Assembly: GCF_965228705.1 (NCBI RefSeq)
Contig: NZ_OZ245832.1
Span: forward strand, 558,001 to 622,000
Source of the DNA: Croceimicrobium sp965228705
Lineage (GTDB): Bacteria; Bacteroidota; Bacteroidia; Flavobacteriales; Schleiferiaceae
DNA length: 64,000 nucleotides
Direction of reading: 5' to 3'
Each line of letters begins with the position of its first letter. The stretch's first letter is position 1. The position numbers were made by a program, and so were the translations under genes. Below the pieces are notes generated by a model that was not told where the DNA came from, made no database searches, and saw only the letters and a list, made by a program, of their open reading frames with translations. Positions 1-9,208 of the stretch are shown here, piece by piece.

Positions 1-1
1 C

Positions 2-2197
2 AGCTATGGTAGTTTTGAAGGCCTTATTGCCATTTTAGATAGCAATGCCTATCGCATGCAATTTGATCGGGGCGATATGCTTTTCGGTAATCGCAGCTTT
101 AAGCTGGATACGGGCTCAGTAATGCGGGTGGATAGCTCCGGATTTTCTATCGATTGGCTGAAAATAAGCGGACCCTCTTTGGCACTTACCGCTGCAGGTT
201 ATATCAGTAAAGATCCCAATCAAATTTTACGCTTAAATGTAAAAGGTCTGGATCTTGATTTTCTCAATTATTTCCAGGAGGGACGCAAAGCTTATATCCA
301 GGGAAATCTGGAGGGGAATATCATTGCTACGGAACTTTTAACCAATCCACGCTTTGAAGCGGATATTGAGGTAGACAGTTTACGACTAAATCAGGTGCAT
401 ATGGGACGCCTGGATTTACGTAGTGATTATAGCTATGATGATAGTAAAATTAATATCGATGCCCTTCTGAAATTAGGTGAACTGGAAATGCTCAACGCTA
501 ATGGATATTATGATAGCGAAGGAATTGGGAACATTGATTTAAGCTTCAAGTTTAATCGTTTTTATTTGGCAGCGCTGGATCCCTTTGCCGCTCCGGTGGC
601 AGAGAATCTAAGAGGGCAAGCTACGGGAACGGTTACTATGAAGGGACCCGCCCGAAAGCCGGATATCAAAGGTGAGTTTCTGCTGCCTAAGGCTGGATTA
701 ACCATTTCTTTCTTGCAAACCGACTACAATTTGGTAGGTCAGCCTAAGTTGCTTTTGGATAATGAAAGCATTCGTTTCCCCAACCTCAAATTGGTGGATG
801 CCAATCATAATGTGGGCTATTTAAATGGGGAAGTGCGCCACCGAGCATTTAAGGACTTTTATATCGATTTGAATATTGACGCGCAGCAATTGCTGGTACT
901 CAACACCGGTCCGGATCGGGAAGATGCCTACTATGGAACGGCATTGGCTTCAGGGAATTTAAAGGTTCAAGGGCCGCCTTCCCGAGTAAAGGTGTATGCT
1001 GATGTTAAGAGTGAACGAGGCACCCAGTTTAATATTCCAATTGGAGGGGCTACTGAGGTTAAGCAAAGTGGTTTTGTAAACTTTATTGCACCGGAAGATT
1101 CGGAACAAGCTTTAAAGATTTTAAATACCCAATTCGCTTTAGATGAAGGGGTTTCACTGGACTTTGACATGGATATCACCCCCAATGCCCAGGTGAGTAT
1201 CATATTAAATGAAAGTACTGGTAACCAATTAGATGGCAAGGGGAGTGGATTGATTAAAATGAAATTGGAGCCCAATCGCGATTTAGAACTCTATGGAACT
1301 TATACGGTAGATGAAGGGGAGTATCAATTTAATATCGATGGCTTATTCGCCAAGAATTTTGAAGTACAAAGAGGGGGCACCGTAGTTTGGAATGGCGACC
1401 CTTATTCAGCCCGATTAGACCTTACTGCTATTTACAGAACCAAGGCAAATCCGGGCATCCTAACCGGCGAGAGCAATGGAATAAGTACAGCTGTAGATAT
1501 TTATCTCTTTATAAAAGGTGAGCTCACCAATCCCGAGATCAACTTTGCGATTGAATTGCCAAGGGCAACTTCATCCACCCAAGCGGTACTAGCTAATCGT
1601 TTAAATACGGATCAGGCAATTAATCAACAGGTATTTAGCTTATTGGCTTTTAATAGCTTCACGCCCCCCAGTAACTTTCTGGATGGTACCCGAAATGCTA
1701 TTAACCAATGGGATTTGATTGCGGGGCAGGCAGCGGCTTTCTTAAATCGATTTACCGGCGACTATGAGCTTAGCTTGTCCTATCAGCCGGCAAATCAGGG
1801 ACAGGACCCTACCAGTGCAGGAAATAGTCAGGAGGAACTGGAAGTTGGAGTATCCAAGAATTTCTTTGAAGATCGATTAACAGTAAACTCCTCGGTGGAA
1901 GTGCCGCTAAATGAGAACAATAATAGTATTGCCGGCGATTTCGAATTGATTTATAAGCTTACTGAAGATGGTAAGTTTAGAGCCAAGGCCTTTAACCGTT
2001 CCGTCGACAATAACCTCAATTTTAATATTGGTCAGCAGCAGCTTTATCAACAGGGTTTAGGACTTTCATTTAAAGTGGATTTCAACACTTATAAGGAGTT
2101 GTGGCAAAGAGCTTTACGAAGTGCTAAACGCGAGGAGAAACCAGAGCTAATAGAAGATGATCCAGAGTTAAACGGCCCCCAAACTATTAAGCCTTAA
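2..2197 (+). CDS. TamB-like translocation/assembly module protein, 3' part
   Basis: The frame is open from base 2, so the gene begins upstream of the window; 731 residues are visible. The repeated alternating hydrophobic pattern and repeats of the N(F/I)DG type are typical of the long beta-helical groove of TamB/AsmA-like proteins, and the last ~350 residues match the TamB C-terminal (DUF490) type, with a polar acidic end. TamB family proteins span the periplasm and take part in outer-membrane protein assembly or phospholipid transport. The gene converges with rnz and the two stop codons overlap by three bases. The family call rests on fold-like pattern and C-terminal resemblance; the N-terminal membrane anchor cannot be seen. 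Confidence 0.8.
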   Translation, partial: SYGSFEGLIAILDSNAYRMQFDRGDMLFGNRSFKLDTGSVMRVDSSGFSIDWLKISGPSLALTAAGYISKDPNQILRLNVKGLDLDFLNYFQEGRKAYIQGNLEGNIIATELLTNPRFEADIEVDSLRLNQVHMGRLDLRSDYSYDDSKINIDALLKLGELEMLNANGYYDSEGIGNIDLSFKFNRFYLAALDPFAAPVAENLRGQATGTVTMKGPARKPDIKGEFLLPKAGLTISFLQTDYNLVGQPKLLLDNESIRFPNLKLVDANHNVGYLNGEVRHRAFKDFYIDLNIDAQQLLVLNTGPDREDAYYGTALASGNLKVQGPPSRVKVYADVKSERGTQFNIPIGGATEVKQSGFVNFIAPEDSEQALKILNTQFALDEGVSLDFDMDITPNAQVSIILNESTGNQLDGKGSGLIKMKLEPNRDLELYGTYTVDEGEYQFNIDGLFAKNFEVQRGGTVVWNGDPYSARLDLTAIYRTKANPGILTGESNGISTAVDIYLFIKGELTNPEINFAIELPRATSSTQAVLANRLNTDQAINQQVFSLLAFNSFTPPSNFLDGTRNAINQWDLIAGQAAAFLNRFTGDYELSLSYQPANQGQDPTSAGNSQEELEVGVSKNFFEDRLTVNSSVEVPLNENNNSIAGDFELIYKLTEDGKFRAKAFNRSVDNNLNFNIGQQQLYQQGLGLSFKVDFNTYKELWQRALRSAKREEKPELIEDDPELNGPQTIKP

Positions 2198-3159
2198 CCG
2201 CGATAGGAATTCTCTCTTTCGATCTTTAATTCGCGGCTTTTGCGATCCAAGCTAAAATGAAGGCCTTCACCAGCGATTAAGGTTTTGGGAAATACAGACT
2301 GCGCTTCGGCCAGTAAGCCATGGAAGTCTTTATAGCGCACCGAAAAATGACCAATTAATAATTGTTCGGCTTTGCAGATTTCAGCTATTTCGGCGGCTTG
2401 GGCAGCAGTACTGTGGTTGGTTTGTAGGGCACGATCCTTCTCACTGCTTAGGAAAGTAGCCTCATGATACAACAGATCTACTCCTTTGAAATAGCGATGT
2501 AAATGCTTCACCGGTAAGGTGTCGGTGCAATAGGCGTAGCTCATGGGGGCAGCACTGGCTTCCGTAAGCTCTTCATTAGGGATGCGCTTGCCATTGGCAT
2601 CAATCCAATCACTGCCGGCTTTAATCCTGCGTATTTCGGCAACAGGAATATCATACTTCTCTAATTCTTCCTTGAGCATTTTTCGCGGTAGCGGCTTTTC
2701 TTGAAAAAGAAAACCAAAGCAGGTAATGCCATGCCTGAGTGGAAAAGAGTGGACTTCGAGGTGCTTATTCTCAAAAATGCAGGTTTTGCGATCGGGGTCC
2801 AAAGCATGGAAATGCAAAGGGTAGCTAATCTTCGATTCGGTGAGCTCGAGTTGATGTCGAACCAACTCCTCTAATTTCTCGGGCCCGTAAATATGCAAGG
2901 CTGCATGGCGATCCAATAATTGTAAGGTAGTAAGGAGGGGAATGAGGCCATAAAAATGGTCTCCGTGTAAATGGCTGATTAGAATATGCTTGATGCGACC
3001 AAATCCAATTCGATGCTGCCTGAGTTTTACCTGAGTGCCTTCGCCACAATCGATTAGAAAAAATTCATTGCCAATTCCTAAAAATTGGGCCGAAGGGCTG
3101 CGATTACTAAGAGGAATAGCAGAAGACGCTCCCAGTATACTGAGGCTGAGTTGCTCCAT
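2194..3159 (-). CDS. rnz: Ribonuclease Z (tRNA 3' processing endonuclease)
   Basis: A 321-residue metallo-beta-lactamase-fold protein, the usual length of the short ElaC form. The zinc motif HLHGDH is at residues 63-68, with the glycine-rich start (LGASSAIP) near residue 9 and the later His/Asp ligands in YCTDT, LYHEATF and GHFSVRYKD. It cleaves the 3' trailer of tRNA precursors in the cytoplasm. The ATG overlaps the stop codon of pyrB by one base (TAATG), so it is translationally coupled to the pyrimidine genes and should share their transcript. Confidence 0.95.
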   Translation of the reverse strand: MEQLSLSILGASSAIPLSNRSPSAQFLGIGNEFFLIDCGEGTQVKLRQHRIGFGRIKHILISHLHGDHFYGLIPLLTTLQLLDRHAALHIYGPEKLEELVRHQLELTESKISYPLHFHALDPDRKTCIFENKHLEVHSFPLRHGITCFGFLFQEKPLPRKMLKEELEKYDIPVAEIRRIKAGSDWIDANGKRIPNEELTEASAAPMSYAYCTDTLPVKHLHRYFKGVDLLYHEATFLSSEKDRALQTNHSTAAQAAEIAEICKAEQLLIGHFSVRYKDFHGLLAEAQSVFPKTLIAGEGLHFSLDRKSRELKIERENSYRG

Positions 3160-4100
3160 TAAGCGCTAAAACTGATTTTCTTTTTGGCCGCAAGTAAATA
3201 GAGTACTGCCATCCGAATAGCCACTCCGTTTTCCACCTGATTAAGAATGATACTTTGATCACTATCAGCCACTTCAGTGCTAATTTCTACACCGCGGTTT
3301 ATGGGGCCAGGGTGCATGATAATGATCTTTTCTTTAAGATCATCGAGCAAGGCTTTGTCAATCCCGTAACGCTGGGTGTATTCGCGAATACTGGGGAAGT
3401 ACTTTAAATCCTGACGTTCGTGTTGTACCCGCAACATATTGGCAACATCGCACCATTCGAGGCTTTTTCTAAGATCGTGGCTCACTCGAACTCCTAAGGA
3501 ATGAATATGCTTGGGAATTAGAGTGCTGGGGCCGCATACTTCCACTTCGGCGCCCATTTTTTGAAGGCAGAGAATATTGGAAAGGGCCACGCGAGAATGC
3601 AGAATATCTCCAACAATGGCAATCTTCTTTCCACTTAGGTCGCCTAATCTTTCACGGATAGAGAAGGAGTCGAGCAGAGCCTGGGTAGGATGCTCATGGG
3701 CACCGTCTCCGGCATTTACAATAATGCTATCTACATGTTGGCTCAGGAAGTAAGCTGCTCCCGGTTTGGGATGGCGCATTACCACCATATCCACCTTCAT
3801 GCTGAGGATATTATTTACCGTATCGATAAGAGTTTCTCCTTTAGAAACGGAAGAAGAGGCAGCGGAGAAGTTTACCACATCTGCCGAAAGGCGTTTTTCT
3901 GCCAATTCGAAAGAGAGGCGCGTTCGGGTGCTGTTTTCGAAAAAGAGGTTGGCTACCGTAATATCCCTCAAGGACGGTACTTTCTTAATCGGTCGGTTGA
4001 TCACTTCTTTGAATTGAGCTGCGGTTTGGAAGATCAGCTCGATGTCTTCGCTTTGGAGGTACTTAATCCCCAAAAGGTGATTCACCGTTAATTCACTCAT
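3159..4100 (-). CDS. pyrB: Aspartate carbamoyltransferase catalytic subunit
   Basis: A 313-residue carbamoyltransferase that condenses carbamoyl phosphate with aspartate in de novo pyrimidine synthesis. The carbamoyl-phosphate loop STRTR is at about residues 57-61, the HPTQ motif lies in the middle, and MHPGPINRG near the C-terminus is the aspartate-domain signature. I chose the ATG at 4100 over an in-frame TTG at 4109 because GGAG lies upstream at a suitable distance. It overlaps the end of pyrR by 8 bases. No pyrI regulatory subunit is seen nearby, so regulation is more likely through PyrR. Confidence 0.95.
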   Translation of the reverse strand: MSELTVNHLLGIKYLQSEDIELIFQTAAQFKEVINRPIKKVPSLRDITVANLFFENSTRTRLSFELAEKRLSADVVNFSAASSSVSKGETLIDTVNNILSMKVDMVVMRHPKPGAAYFLSQHVDSIIVNAGDGAHEHPTQALLDSFSIRERLGDLSGKKIAIVGDILHSRVALSNILCLQKMGAEVEVCGPSTLIPKHIHSLGVRVSHDLRKSLEWCDVANMLRVQHERQDLKYFPSIREYTQRYGIDKALLDDLKEKIIIMHPGPINRGVEISTEVADSDQSIILNQVENGVAIRMAVLYLLAAKKKISFSA

Positions 4101-4641
4101 GTTCTCCAATTTCTAAATAAACGGCATCTTCACCTGCCTTAAGGTGTGCCCAGTCTACCGAAACACGGTCTCCGGCCAGGCTATCTACCTGCCGACCTAC
4201 ATAATCGGGTTGAATGGGCAATTCGCGGCTAAAACGCCGATCGATTAAAACCAATAATTCTATTTCAGCCGGACGACCAAAGGATTGGATGGCATCCATG
4301 GCAGAGCGAACGCTGCGTCCGGTGTACAAAACATCATCTATAAATACCACTTTCTTTCCTTCAAGCAAAACATCAATCTTGGTCATGCTGGGTTGTAAGG
4401 GGCTGTTCCTCCGACGGAAATCATCCCGGAAGAAGGTGATATCCAAGGTTCCATGCGCCACTTTATCCACACCATTGGCTTCGAGGATTTCCACCAATTT
4501 GTGCATTACGTGAATGCCTCGGCTCTGTAAACCAATTAAAACGGTGTTTTCGAAATTACCATGATTTTCAATTAGCTGCTGGGCTAATCGATGGAGAGCA
4601 ATATGAATGCTACGGGCGCTAAGGAGTTTCTTTTTCTTCAT
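4093..4641 (-). CDS. pyrR: Bifunctional PyrR: pyrimidine regulator / uracil phosphoribosyltransferase
   Basis: A 182-residue type I phosphoribosyltransferase with the PRPP-binding segment VVFIDDVLYTGRS in the middle and the PyrR-typical DRRFSRELPIQPDYVG after it. In Firmicutes PyrR binds UMP and attenuates pyr mRNA; many Bacteroidota place pyrR directly before pyrB. It is first in the pyrR-pyrB-rnz unit and a TACTTTTG -7 box sits just upstream. No obvious terminator/antiterminator leader fits in the 38-base gap to mpl, so RNA attenuation is not visible here. Confidence 0.92.
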   Translation of the reverse strand: MKKKKLLSARSIHIALHRLAQQLIENHGNFENTVLIGLQSRGIHVMHKLVEILEANGVDKVAHGTLDITFFRDDFRRRNSPLQPSMTKIDVLLEGKKVVFIDDVLYTGRSVRSAMDAIQSFGRPAEIELLVLIDRRFSRELPIQPDYVGRQVDSLAGDRVSVDWAHLKAGEDAVYLEIGEHE

Positions 4642-4654
4642 GCTCTTGATGCTT

Positions 4655-4662
4655 CAAAAGTA
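4655..4662 (-). promoter_or_regulatory. Bacteroidota-type -7 box before pyrR
   Basis: The minus strand reads TACTTTTG, matching the TAnnTTTG -7 element, 13 bases before the pyrR ATG. A weak TTTTCG lies about 22 bases further upstream, at the end of mpl. Pattern match only. Confidence 0.45.
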
Positions 4663-4679
4663 CTAATTATGGCGCAAGC

Positions 4680-6026
4680 TTAGGCGAAAACTTTCGTCCA
4701 GTCGATGCCATCAAAATTTCCGGAGCTCATCAAAACAATAATTTCATGCTTGTCTTTTTGCTCCTGGATCATTGCTTCGAGTTCATCACTTTTCATGATC
4801 ACTTTAACCTTTTCACTGGCAAAAGCCTTTTGTACCTCTTCAATGCTAAGAGAGGGCAGCTTCTTATGAGCCAGCACTTCTGGGTTAAAGTAAACTATAG
4901 CTGTATCCGCAGGGTCCATGCTGTTGGCATATTGCTGCATGAACTCTAAATTGAGGCTGCTAAAGGTGTGTAGTTCTAATACGGCCAGGAAGGGACTATC
5001 ACCAAAAGTTTCACGGCAGGCTTGCACACTGGCTTTCACTTTAGATGGGGCATGAGCAAAATCGCGGAAAACCTTGAGGGAGTTAGTTTCAATCAAGGGT
5101 TCCATACGTTTGGAGGCTCCTTCAAACTCCACAATGGCTTCGTAGAATTCTTCGTCGGTAATGCCCATTTGACTACAAACCCAACGTGCTCCTTCCAGAT
5201 TATTCATATTGTGAGCTCCAAATACTTGAAGGGGTAAATCACCCTCTAAGGTTTCCAGAATAAATTGCTGGTCCTCCACTCGATAGGCCGGAGTTTGATA
5301 GGGGAATTTCTTCAGTTCCTGGGTAGCTGCTTCAACCAGATTTTTCACTTCCGAATCATCGGCATTGTAAATAATCTGACCACCTGGCTCTATGTATTCG
5401 AAGAGCAATTCGAATTGATGACGGTATTCCTCAAATTTTGGAAAGACATTATAATGATCCCAGGCTATGCCGGAAAGCAAAGCAATATTGGGACGGTAAT
5501 GCACAAATTTCGGTCGGGGATCTAAAGGGGAAGAGAGGTATTCATCGCCCTCAATCACCATAAATTCATTGTGATCGGTAAGTCGTACCATGGTATGAAA
5601 ACCTTCCAGTTGAGCGCCAACCATATAATCGCAATCGCGACCATGAAAGTTGAGCACGTGTAAAATCATGGAGGTAATGGTGGTTTTACCATGACTGCCG
5701 GTAATCACCACTCGGGTTTTATCCTTACTGCTTTCGTAGAGGTATTCCGGATAAGAAAGCACCTTCAAACCGAGTTCCAGGGCCTTTAACAATTCGGGAT
5801 TGTCTTTACGGGCATGCATCCCTACAACCACCATATCTATATCACTGTGAATGCGATTCGCATCCCAACCCATGGAATCGGGCAAAATACCGGCATCGGC
5901 TAATCGACTGCGAGAAGGCTCAAAGATTTCATCGTCGCTACCGCTCAAATCATGACCTTGTGCATGCAGGGCCAAGGCAAGATTGTGCATGGCGCTTCCG
6001 CCGATGGCAATAAGGTGAATTTTCAT
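4680..6026 (-). CDS. mpl: UDP-N-acetylmuramate:L-alanyl-gamma-D-glutamyl-meso-diaminopimelate ligase
   Basis: A 448-residue Mur-ligase-fold protein. It starts with a Rossmann-like MKIHLIAIGGSAM segment, has the ATP P-loop GSHGKTT at about residues 110-116 and the Mur-ligase core (EGDEYLS, WDHYNVFPKF). Mpl reattaches recycled murein tripeptide to UDP-MurNAc in peptidoglycan recycling; MurC would show a longer UDP-binding domain and a different N-terminus. It sits upstream of pyrR on the same strand but has its own probable promoter, and the function is unrelated to pyrimidine synthesis. Confidence 0.92.
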   Translation of the reverse strand: MKIHLIAIGGSAMHNLALALHAQGHDLSGSDDEIFEPSRSRLADAGILPDSMGWDANRIHSDIDMVVVGMHARKDNPELLKALELGLKVLSYPEYLYESSKDKTRVVITGSHGKTTITSMILHVLNFHGRDCDYMVGAQLEGFHTMVRLTDHNEFMVIEGDEYLSSPLDPRPKFVHYRPNIALLSGIAWDHYNVFPKFEEYRHQFELLFEYIEPGGQIIYNADDSEVKNLVEAATQELKKFPYQTPAYRVEDQQFILETLEGDLPLQVFGAHNMNNLEGARWVCSQMGITDEEFYEAIVEFEGASKRMEPLIETNSLKVFRDFAHAPSKVKASVQACRETFGDSPFLAVLELHTFSSLNLEFMQQYANSMDPADTAIVYFNPEVLAHKKLPSLSIEEVQKAFASEKVKVIMKSDELEAMIQEQKDKHEIIVLMSSGNFDGIDWTKVFA

Positions 6027-6041
6027 GGCTGTGCTTTAGAG

Positions 6042-6049
6042 CAAAGCTA
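6042..6049 (-). promoter_or_regulatory. -7 box before mpl
   Basis: The minus strand reads TAGCTTTG, a TAnnTTTG match 15 bases before the mpl ATG. No clear TTTG was found at 19-21 bases upstream, so support is modest. Confidence 0.4.
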
Positions 6050-6064
6050 AGCCCTAGCTGGCAA

Positions 6065-6853
6065 TTACGGAATTTCTACGCGAGCAGTTTCCGCTAAGTT
6101 ATCCATAAACTTTTTAGCAATATGGAAGTCACCCGGAACGGTTGCACTGCCAATTTCGCTATGAGTTTGAGGCTCATTACGAAGGTCTATACCTTCTCCA
6201 GCTGAGAAGAGCTCATCAAATACTACCTGGAGATTGATAGTCTTAAGCCCTCCGTCTTTCAATTCCAGGTTGATAGGATAGGTTACCACACGATAAAGGC
6301 TATCCAAGCCTGGGTGATAAGCATTGAGTACATCGCTGGTATCACCATTCAGTTGTCCGGTATAATCCGAGCGACCTTCTAAAATCGCAAAGCGATATTT
6401 CAGCATGGTCCAGTACATCTGATTGTAAGAGGAGAGCGGATGATCTTGCGGAAAAGTTTCGGGATCCTGATCATTTTGTTCGGGATCCAAACCAAAGCCT
6501 AAACGCAGGGCGGTATAAGTACCAGGTTTCACTTTAGCCGAGAAGGCTCCGGTGCTGGCATCGCCAACATCAGCCAGGAGGATGTCTTCCATTTCAGTTT
6601 CAGAGCTTGCCGAAACCAAGGTAACATGACTTAAATAGAGCTTGAATTTCTTCAAATTGAAATCATAACCCGTAGACATGCGGAGGGTATCACCAATGTG
6701 ATATTTAGTTGATCCACCGTCACTTAGCACAATTTCTGTTTGGAAATTAACCGTGGCGGCAGGAGTGGTTTTTCCATCCTCATCGTCCTTGCAATTACTA
6801 ATGATAAAGGCAAGAACCAGCAGAGTGAGAACGGTCTTAATACTTGTTTTCAT
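6065..6853 (-). CDS. MbnP-like lipoprotein (second copy)
   Basis: A 262-residue lipoprotein: the N-terminal hydrophobic segment ends in ISNC followed by KDDED, which resembles the acidic surface-export signal described for Bacteroidota lipoproteins. The body has the MbnP-domain layout, with a VNF...LSDGGSTKYHIGDTL start, the KFKLYLSHVTL strand and a GFGLDPEQN...HPLSSYNQMYWTMLKYRFAILEG block. MbnP proteins are exported proteins tied to copper and to MbnH-type haem peroxidases; the role outside methanobactin clusters is unclear. It follows the related gene at 6856-7608 with only two bases between them. Confidence 0.75.
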   Translation of the reverse strand: MKTSIKTVLTLLVLAFIISNCKDDEDGKTTPAATVNFQTEIVLSDGGSTKYHIGDTLRMSTGYDFNLKKFKLYLSHVTLVSASSETEMEDILLADVGDASTGAFSAKVKPGTYTALRLGFGLDPEQNDQDPETFPQDHPLSSYNQMYWTMLKYRFAILEGRSDYTGQLNGDTSDVLNAYHPGLDSLYRVVTYPINLELKDGGLKTINLQVVFDELFSAGEGIDLRNEPQTHSEIGSATVPGDFHIAKKFMDNLAETARVEIP

Positions 6854-6855
6854 AA

Positions 6856-7608
6856 TTAAAAGATGCCTATGCTCAGACTATCTGCCATGGCTTTGGCGAT
6901 AGTGAAGTCTTGGGTATTAGTGGGATCACTTTCCACTTCAGTTACCAGACTCATAGGAAGTTTGTCTAACAATGGCTTGAGGTCAGTCAAGAGGAAGACC
7001 CGTACTTTCTGCAAATTGTCGATGCTGAAGCTACGGTTTTCACTACGGGCGGTGTCTGAGAGGAGGTAAGAGCCCAGGGTGTATTCAACCGGAATAAATA
7101 CCGAATCGGTGATGGGTAGAGCTGGGTCAAAAATGCGGCCTTTAATTTTGAAATAATTAATTCCAAAGCCATCACGGCGAACCCATTTTGGGTCTACCGA
7201 TAAAATTTCTGCCAGATCATCTACCGCTGCGGCCGAATCGGCACCGGCTATAGTTTGAAAATAACCATAATAACCACCAGCAGGTAAGTTGCCTTCCAGT
7301 ACTTGGGGCTTATAGTTGCTCAGCATAAAATAATTAGCTGCGGTATCGATAGTGGCTTCCTGATTAAAATCGTAGAAGCTGATGTCGCCTAAAAACAATT
7401 CAACTGTATCCAGCATGAAATTGACACCAACTGAATTGGCATAGGCCGAATCAAAGTTAAAGGCACGCTCTCCATAGTAAGGAACAAAGTTCCATTCGAG
7501 GTTGTCTCCGGGAGGAGCGGGATTATCTTCAATTAAACTATCTTCTTTACAAGCGCTAAAAGCCAAAATTAGAATGCCGAAGAGTAAATATTTGTGATTC
7601 ATGCTCAT
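6856..7608 (-). CDS. MbnP-like lipoprotein (first copy)
   Basis: A 250-residue lipoprotein with a signal peptide ending in FSAC and then KEDS, again the acidic pattern linked to surface display. LEWNFVPYYGERAFNFDSAYAN, a long beta-rich middle and a YFKIKGRIFDP...PVEYTLGS segment place it with MbnP-like proteins, more divergent than its neighbour. It is the first gene of a two-gene unit. No MbnH-type peroxidase or TonB receptor lies beside the pair in this window. The start could be either of two ATG codons six bases apart. Confidence 0.65.
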   Translation of the reverse strand: MSMNHKYLLFGILILAFSACKEDSLIEDNPAPPGDNLEWNFVPYYGERAFNFDSAYANSVGVNFMLDTVELFLGDISFYDFNQEATIDTAANYFMLSNYKPQVLEGNLPAGGYYGYFQTIAGADSAAAVDDLAEILSVDPKWVRRDGFGINYFKIKGRIFDPALPITDSVFIPVEYTLGSYLLSDTARSENRSFSIDNLQKVRVFLLTDLKPLLDKLPMSLVTEVESDPTNTQDFTIAKAMADSLSIGIF

Positions 7609-7682
7609 ACAAAGTTGTTAAGGAAAACTGGGTTTTTCTGTAATGCAAGTCGCCAAGTTAATTATAAAACGAATGAGAGCCT

Positions 7683-8459
7683 TTAAACGTTGGAAAGTTC
7701 TGAGTCTTCCTCGATCTTTTTCATGGTATTAAACTCATCACTCTGCTCAATACTATCCATGATTTGCTCTAAAATGGCGGCCGAATCTTTTTCGTAATCG
7801 ATATCTAAAGGCTCCTTGAAGCGAATGCTAAGATTAACGCCTTTCTTTTTCATGAAGAGGCCTTTCTTATCGAAGGCACGTCGGAAACCATCTACTACCA
7901 CTGGGATTACAATGGGTTTGGTTTCCTTAATAATATGAGCCGTTCCTTTTCTACCTCCCACAAAGGGGGTGGTGGTTCCCTGGGGGAAGGTGATTACCCA
8001 ACCATTTTCCATGGCGGTGTAAATCTTTTTAATGTCGCGAGGATCCACACCACGGTCAATTGTTTTTCCCGCCTCTCTCCATGTACGCTTAATGGATACC
8101 GAACCTACATAGGCAAAAAGCTTGGGTAAGATTCCGGCCGACATGGTTTCCAAGGCGGCTACGAAATAGATATTGATCTTGGGATTTAATACGAAGAAGG
8201 GGAAGTTGATTCGATCATATACGCCCCATTTGGCGCAGCAAAAAACCTGGTACATGCCAGTAACATCCGCAAAATAAGTTTGGTGATTACTCACAAAAAG
8301 TACATTCTTTTTGCGGAGACCTTTTAAAACCTTGGTGCCACTCACCTGGGTTTTATTTGCCACATTAAATCGATAGTAGGCAATAAGTCCGAAAGCGAAG
8401 ATCAATATCCGCTTGATGATCAAGGAGTTTCCGAAGGGATCCCTAAAGCGTATTTTCAT
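7683..8459 (-). CDS. 1-acyl-sn-glycerol-3-phosphate acyltransferase family (PlsC-like)
   Basis: A 258-residue protein starting at the ATG of MKIRFRDPF; the same frame stays open further upstream only by overlapping the Nudix gene, so the longer form was rejected. NHQTYFAD is acyltransferase block I (HX4D) and FPQGTTT is a variant of the block III FPEGTRS substrate motif. One hydrophobic segment near residues 15-30 suggests inner-membrane association. The family transfers acyl groups to lysophosphatidate or related lipids; the exact acceptor is not certain. It lies 35 bases after the Nudix gene, probably in the same transcript. Confidence 0.85.
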   Translation of the reverse strand: MKIRFRDPFGNSLIIKRILIFAFGLIAYYRFNVANKTQVSGTKVLKGLRKKNVLFVSNHQTYFADVTGMYQVFCCAKWGVYDRINFPFFVLNPKINIYFVAALETMSAGILPKLFAYVGSVSIKRTWREAGKTIDRGVDPRDIKKIYTAMENGWVITFPQGTTTPFVGGRKGTAHIIKETKPIVIPVVVDGFRRAFDKKGLFMKKKGVNLSIRFKEPLDIDYEKDSAAILEQIMDSIEQSDEFNTMKKIEEDSELSNV

Positions 8460-8494
8460 GGGCCTGTTTGTGGTGCAGGCAAATATAAGTGATT

Positions 8495-9139
8495 CTACAG
8501 GCTTGCTTTTTCCCTTAAGAAGAGATGGCGGATTTCGGCAATCATCATGGCGGTGGCTCCCCAAATTACCAGACCATCCATTAGAAAGGCCGGGCTTTTG
8601 ATTTTGAAGCCATTGCTCATTTGAATAGTATGCATGCGAATCGCATCGTCGGCTAAAAAACGCTCCAATGCAATGTGATGTATGGCCGCAACTTCTTTCT
8701 CTTCCGGAATTAAACTTAAAGGCCCTTCGGCCCAAGCCAAATAAGGATGAACCATGAAATTACTGGGAGGGATGTAGAGTGGACTCAGTTCGCCCCAAAT
8801 TGTATAATCCAGCGGTCCTACACCAATTTCCTCCAAGGTTTCCCTTTGAGCCGCAGCTTGAAAACTGGGGTCTTCCTTTTCGATACTGCCTCCAGGAAAG
8901 GAAACTTGCCCACTATGCGTCCCGGGGTATTCAGTGCGGGATGTCAGGATTAACTGCGCCTCATCGTCTACATTCTCGAAGAGCGCTAATACTCCGGCCT
9001 GCCGAACTTTGGCAGGGTCAATGTTTAGATCGGCTAAGGAACTACGACCCATGGGAGCCAGTAGTTTTTGCGCTTCTTCTCCCGGAAGGGACTTGGACTG
9101 CGCTAGTTCCAAGACTTTTTTGAACCTGGTAAATTCCAT
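8495..9139 (-). CDS. Nudix hydrolase, CoA pyrophosphatase type (NudL-like)
   Basis: A 214-residue protein with the family pair TSRTEYPGTHSGQVSFPGG followed closely by the Nudix core RETLEEIG; this arrangement marks CoA-diphosphatase-type Nudix enzymes, which split CoA into phosphopantetheine and 3',5'-ADP. I prefer the ATG at 9139 to the ATG at 9178 because a TAAATTTG promoter box lies at 9155-9162, which would put the upstream ATG before the transcription start. It is divergent from oxyR and likely co-transcribed with the downstream acyltransferase. Confidence 0.88.
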   Translation of the reverse strand: MEFTRFKKVLELAQSKSLPGEEAQKLLAPMGRSSLADLNIDPAKVRQAGVLALFENVDDEAQLILTSRTEYPGTHSGQVSFPGGSIEKEDPSFQAAAQRETLEEIGVGPLDYTIWGELSPLYIPPSNFMVHPYLAWAEGPLSLIPEEKEVAAIHHIALERFLADDAIRMHTIQMSNGFKIKSPAFLMDGLVIWGATAMMIAEIRHLFLREKASL

Positions 9140-9154
9140 CTTGTTAAGGATGGA

Positions 9155-9162
9155 CAAATTTA
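9155..9162 (-). promoter_or_regulatory. -7 box before the Nudix gene
   Basis: The minus strand reads TAAATTTG, an exact TAnnTTTG match, 15 bases before the ATG at 9139. It decides the start choice for the Nudix gene. The -33 side is weak. Confidence 0.4.
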
Positions 9163-9208
9163 ATAAGCGGCGCAACATTGAATAGACGTTTATTATTAAT
9201 TTTGAACT

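Noticed and set aside
8460..8735. N-terminal extension of the acyltransferase gene
   Set aside because: The extra 92 codons lie in another frame of the Nudix gene and look non-coding; MKIRF at 8459 is a proper start.
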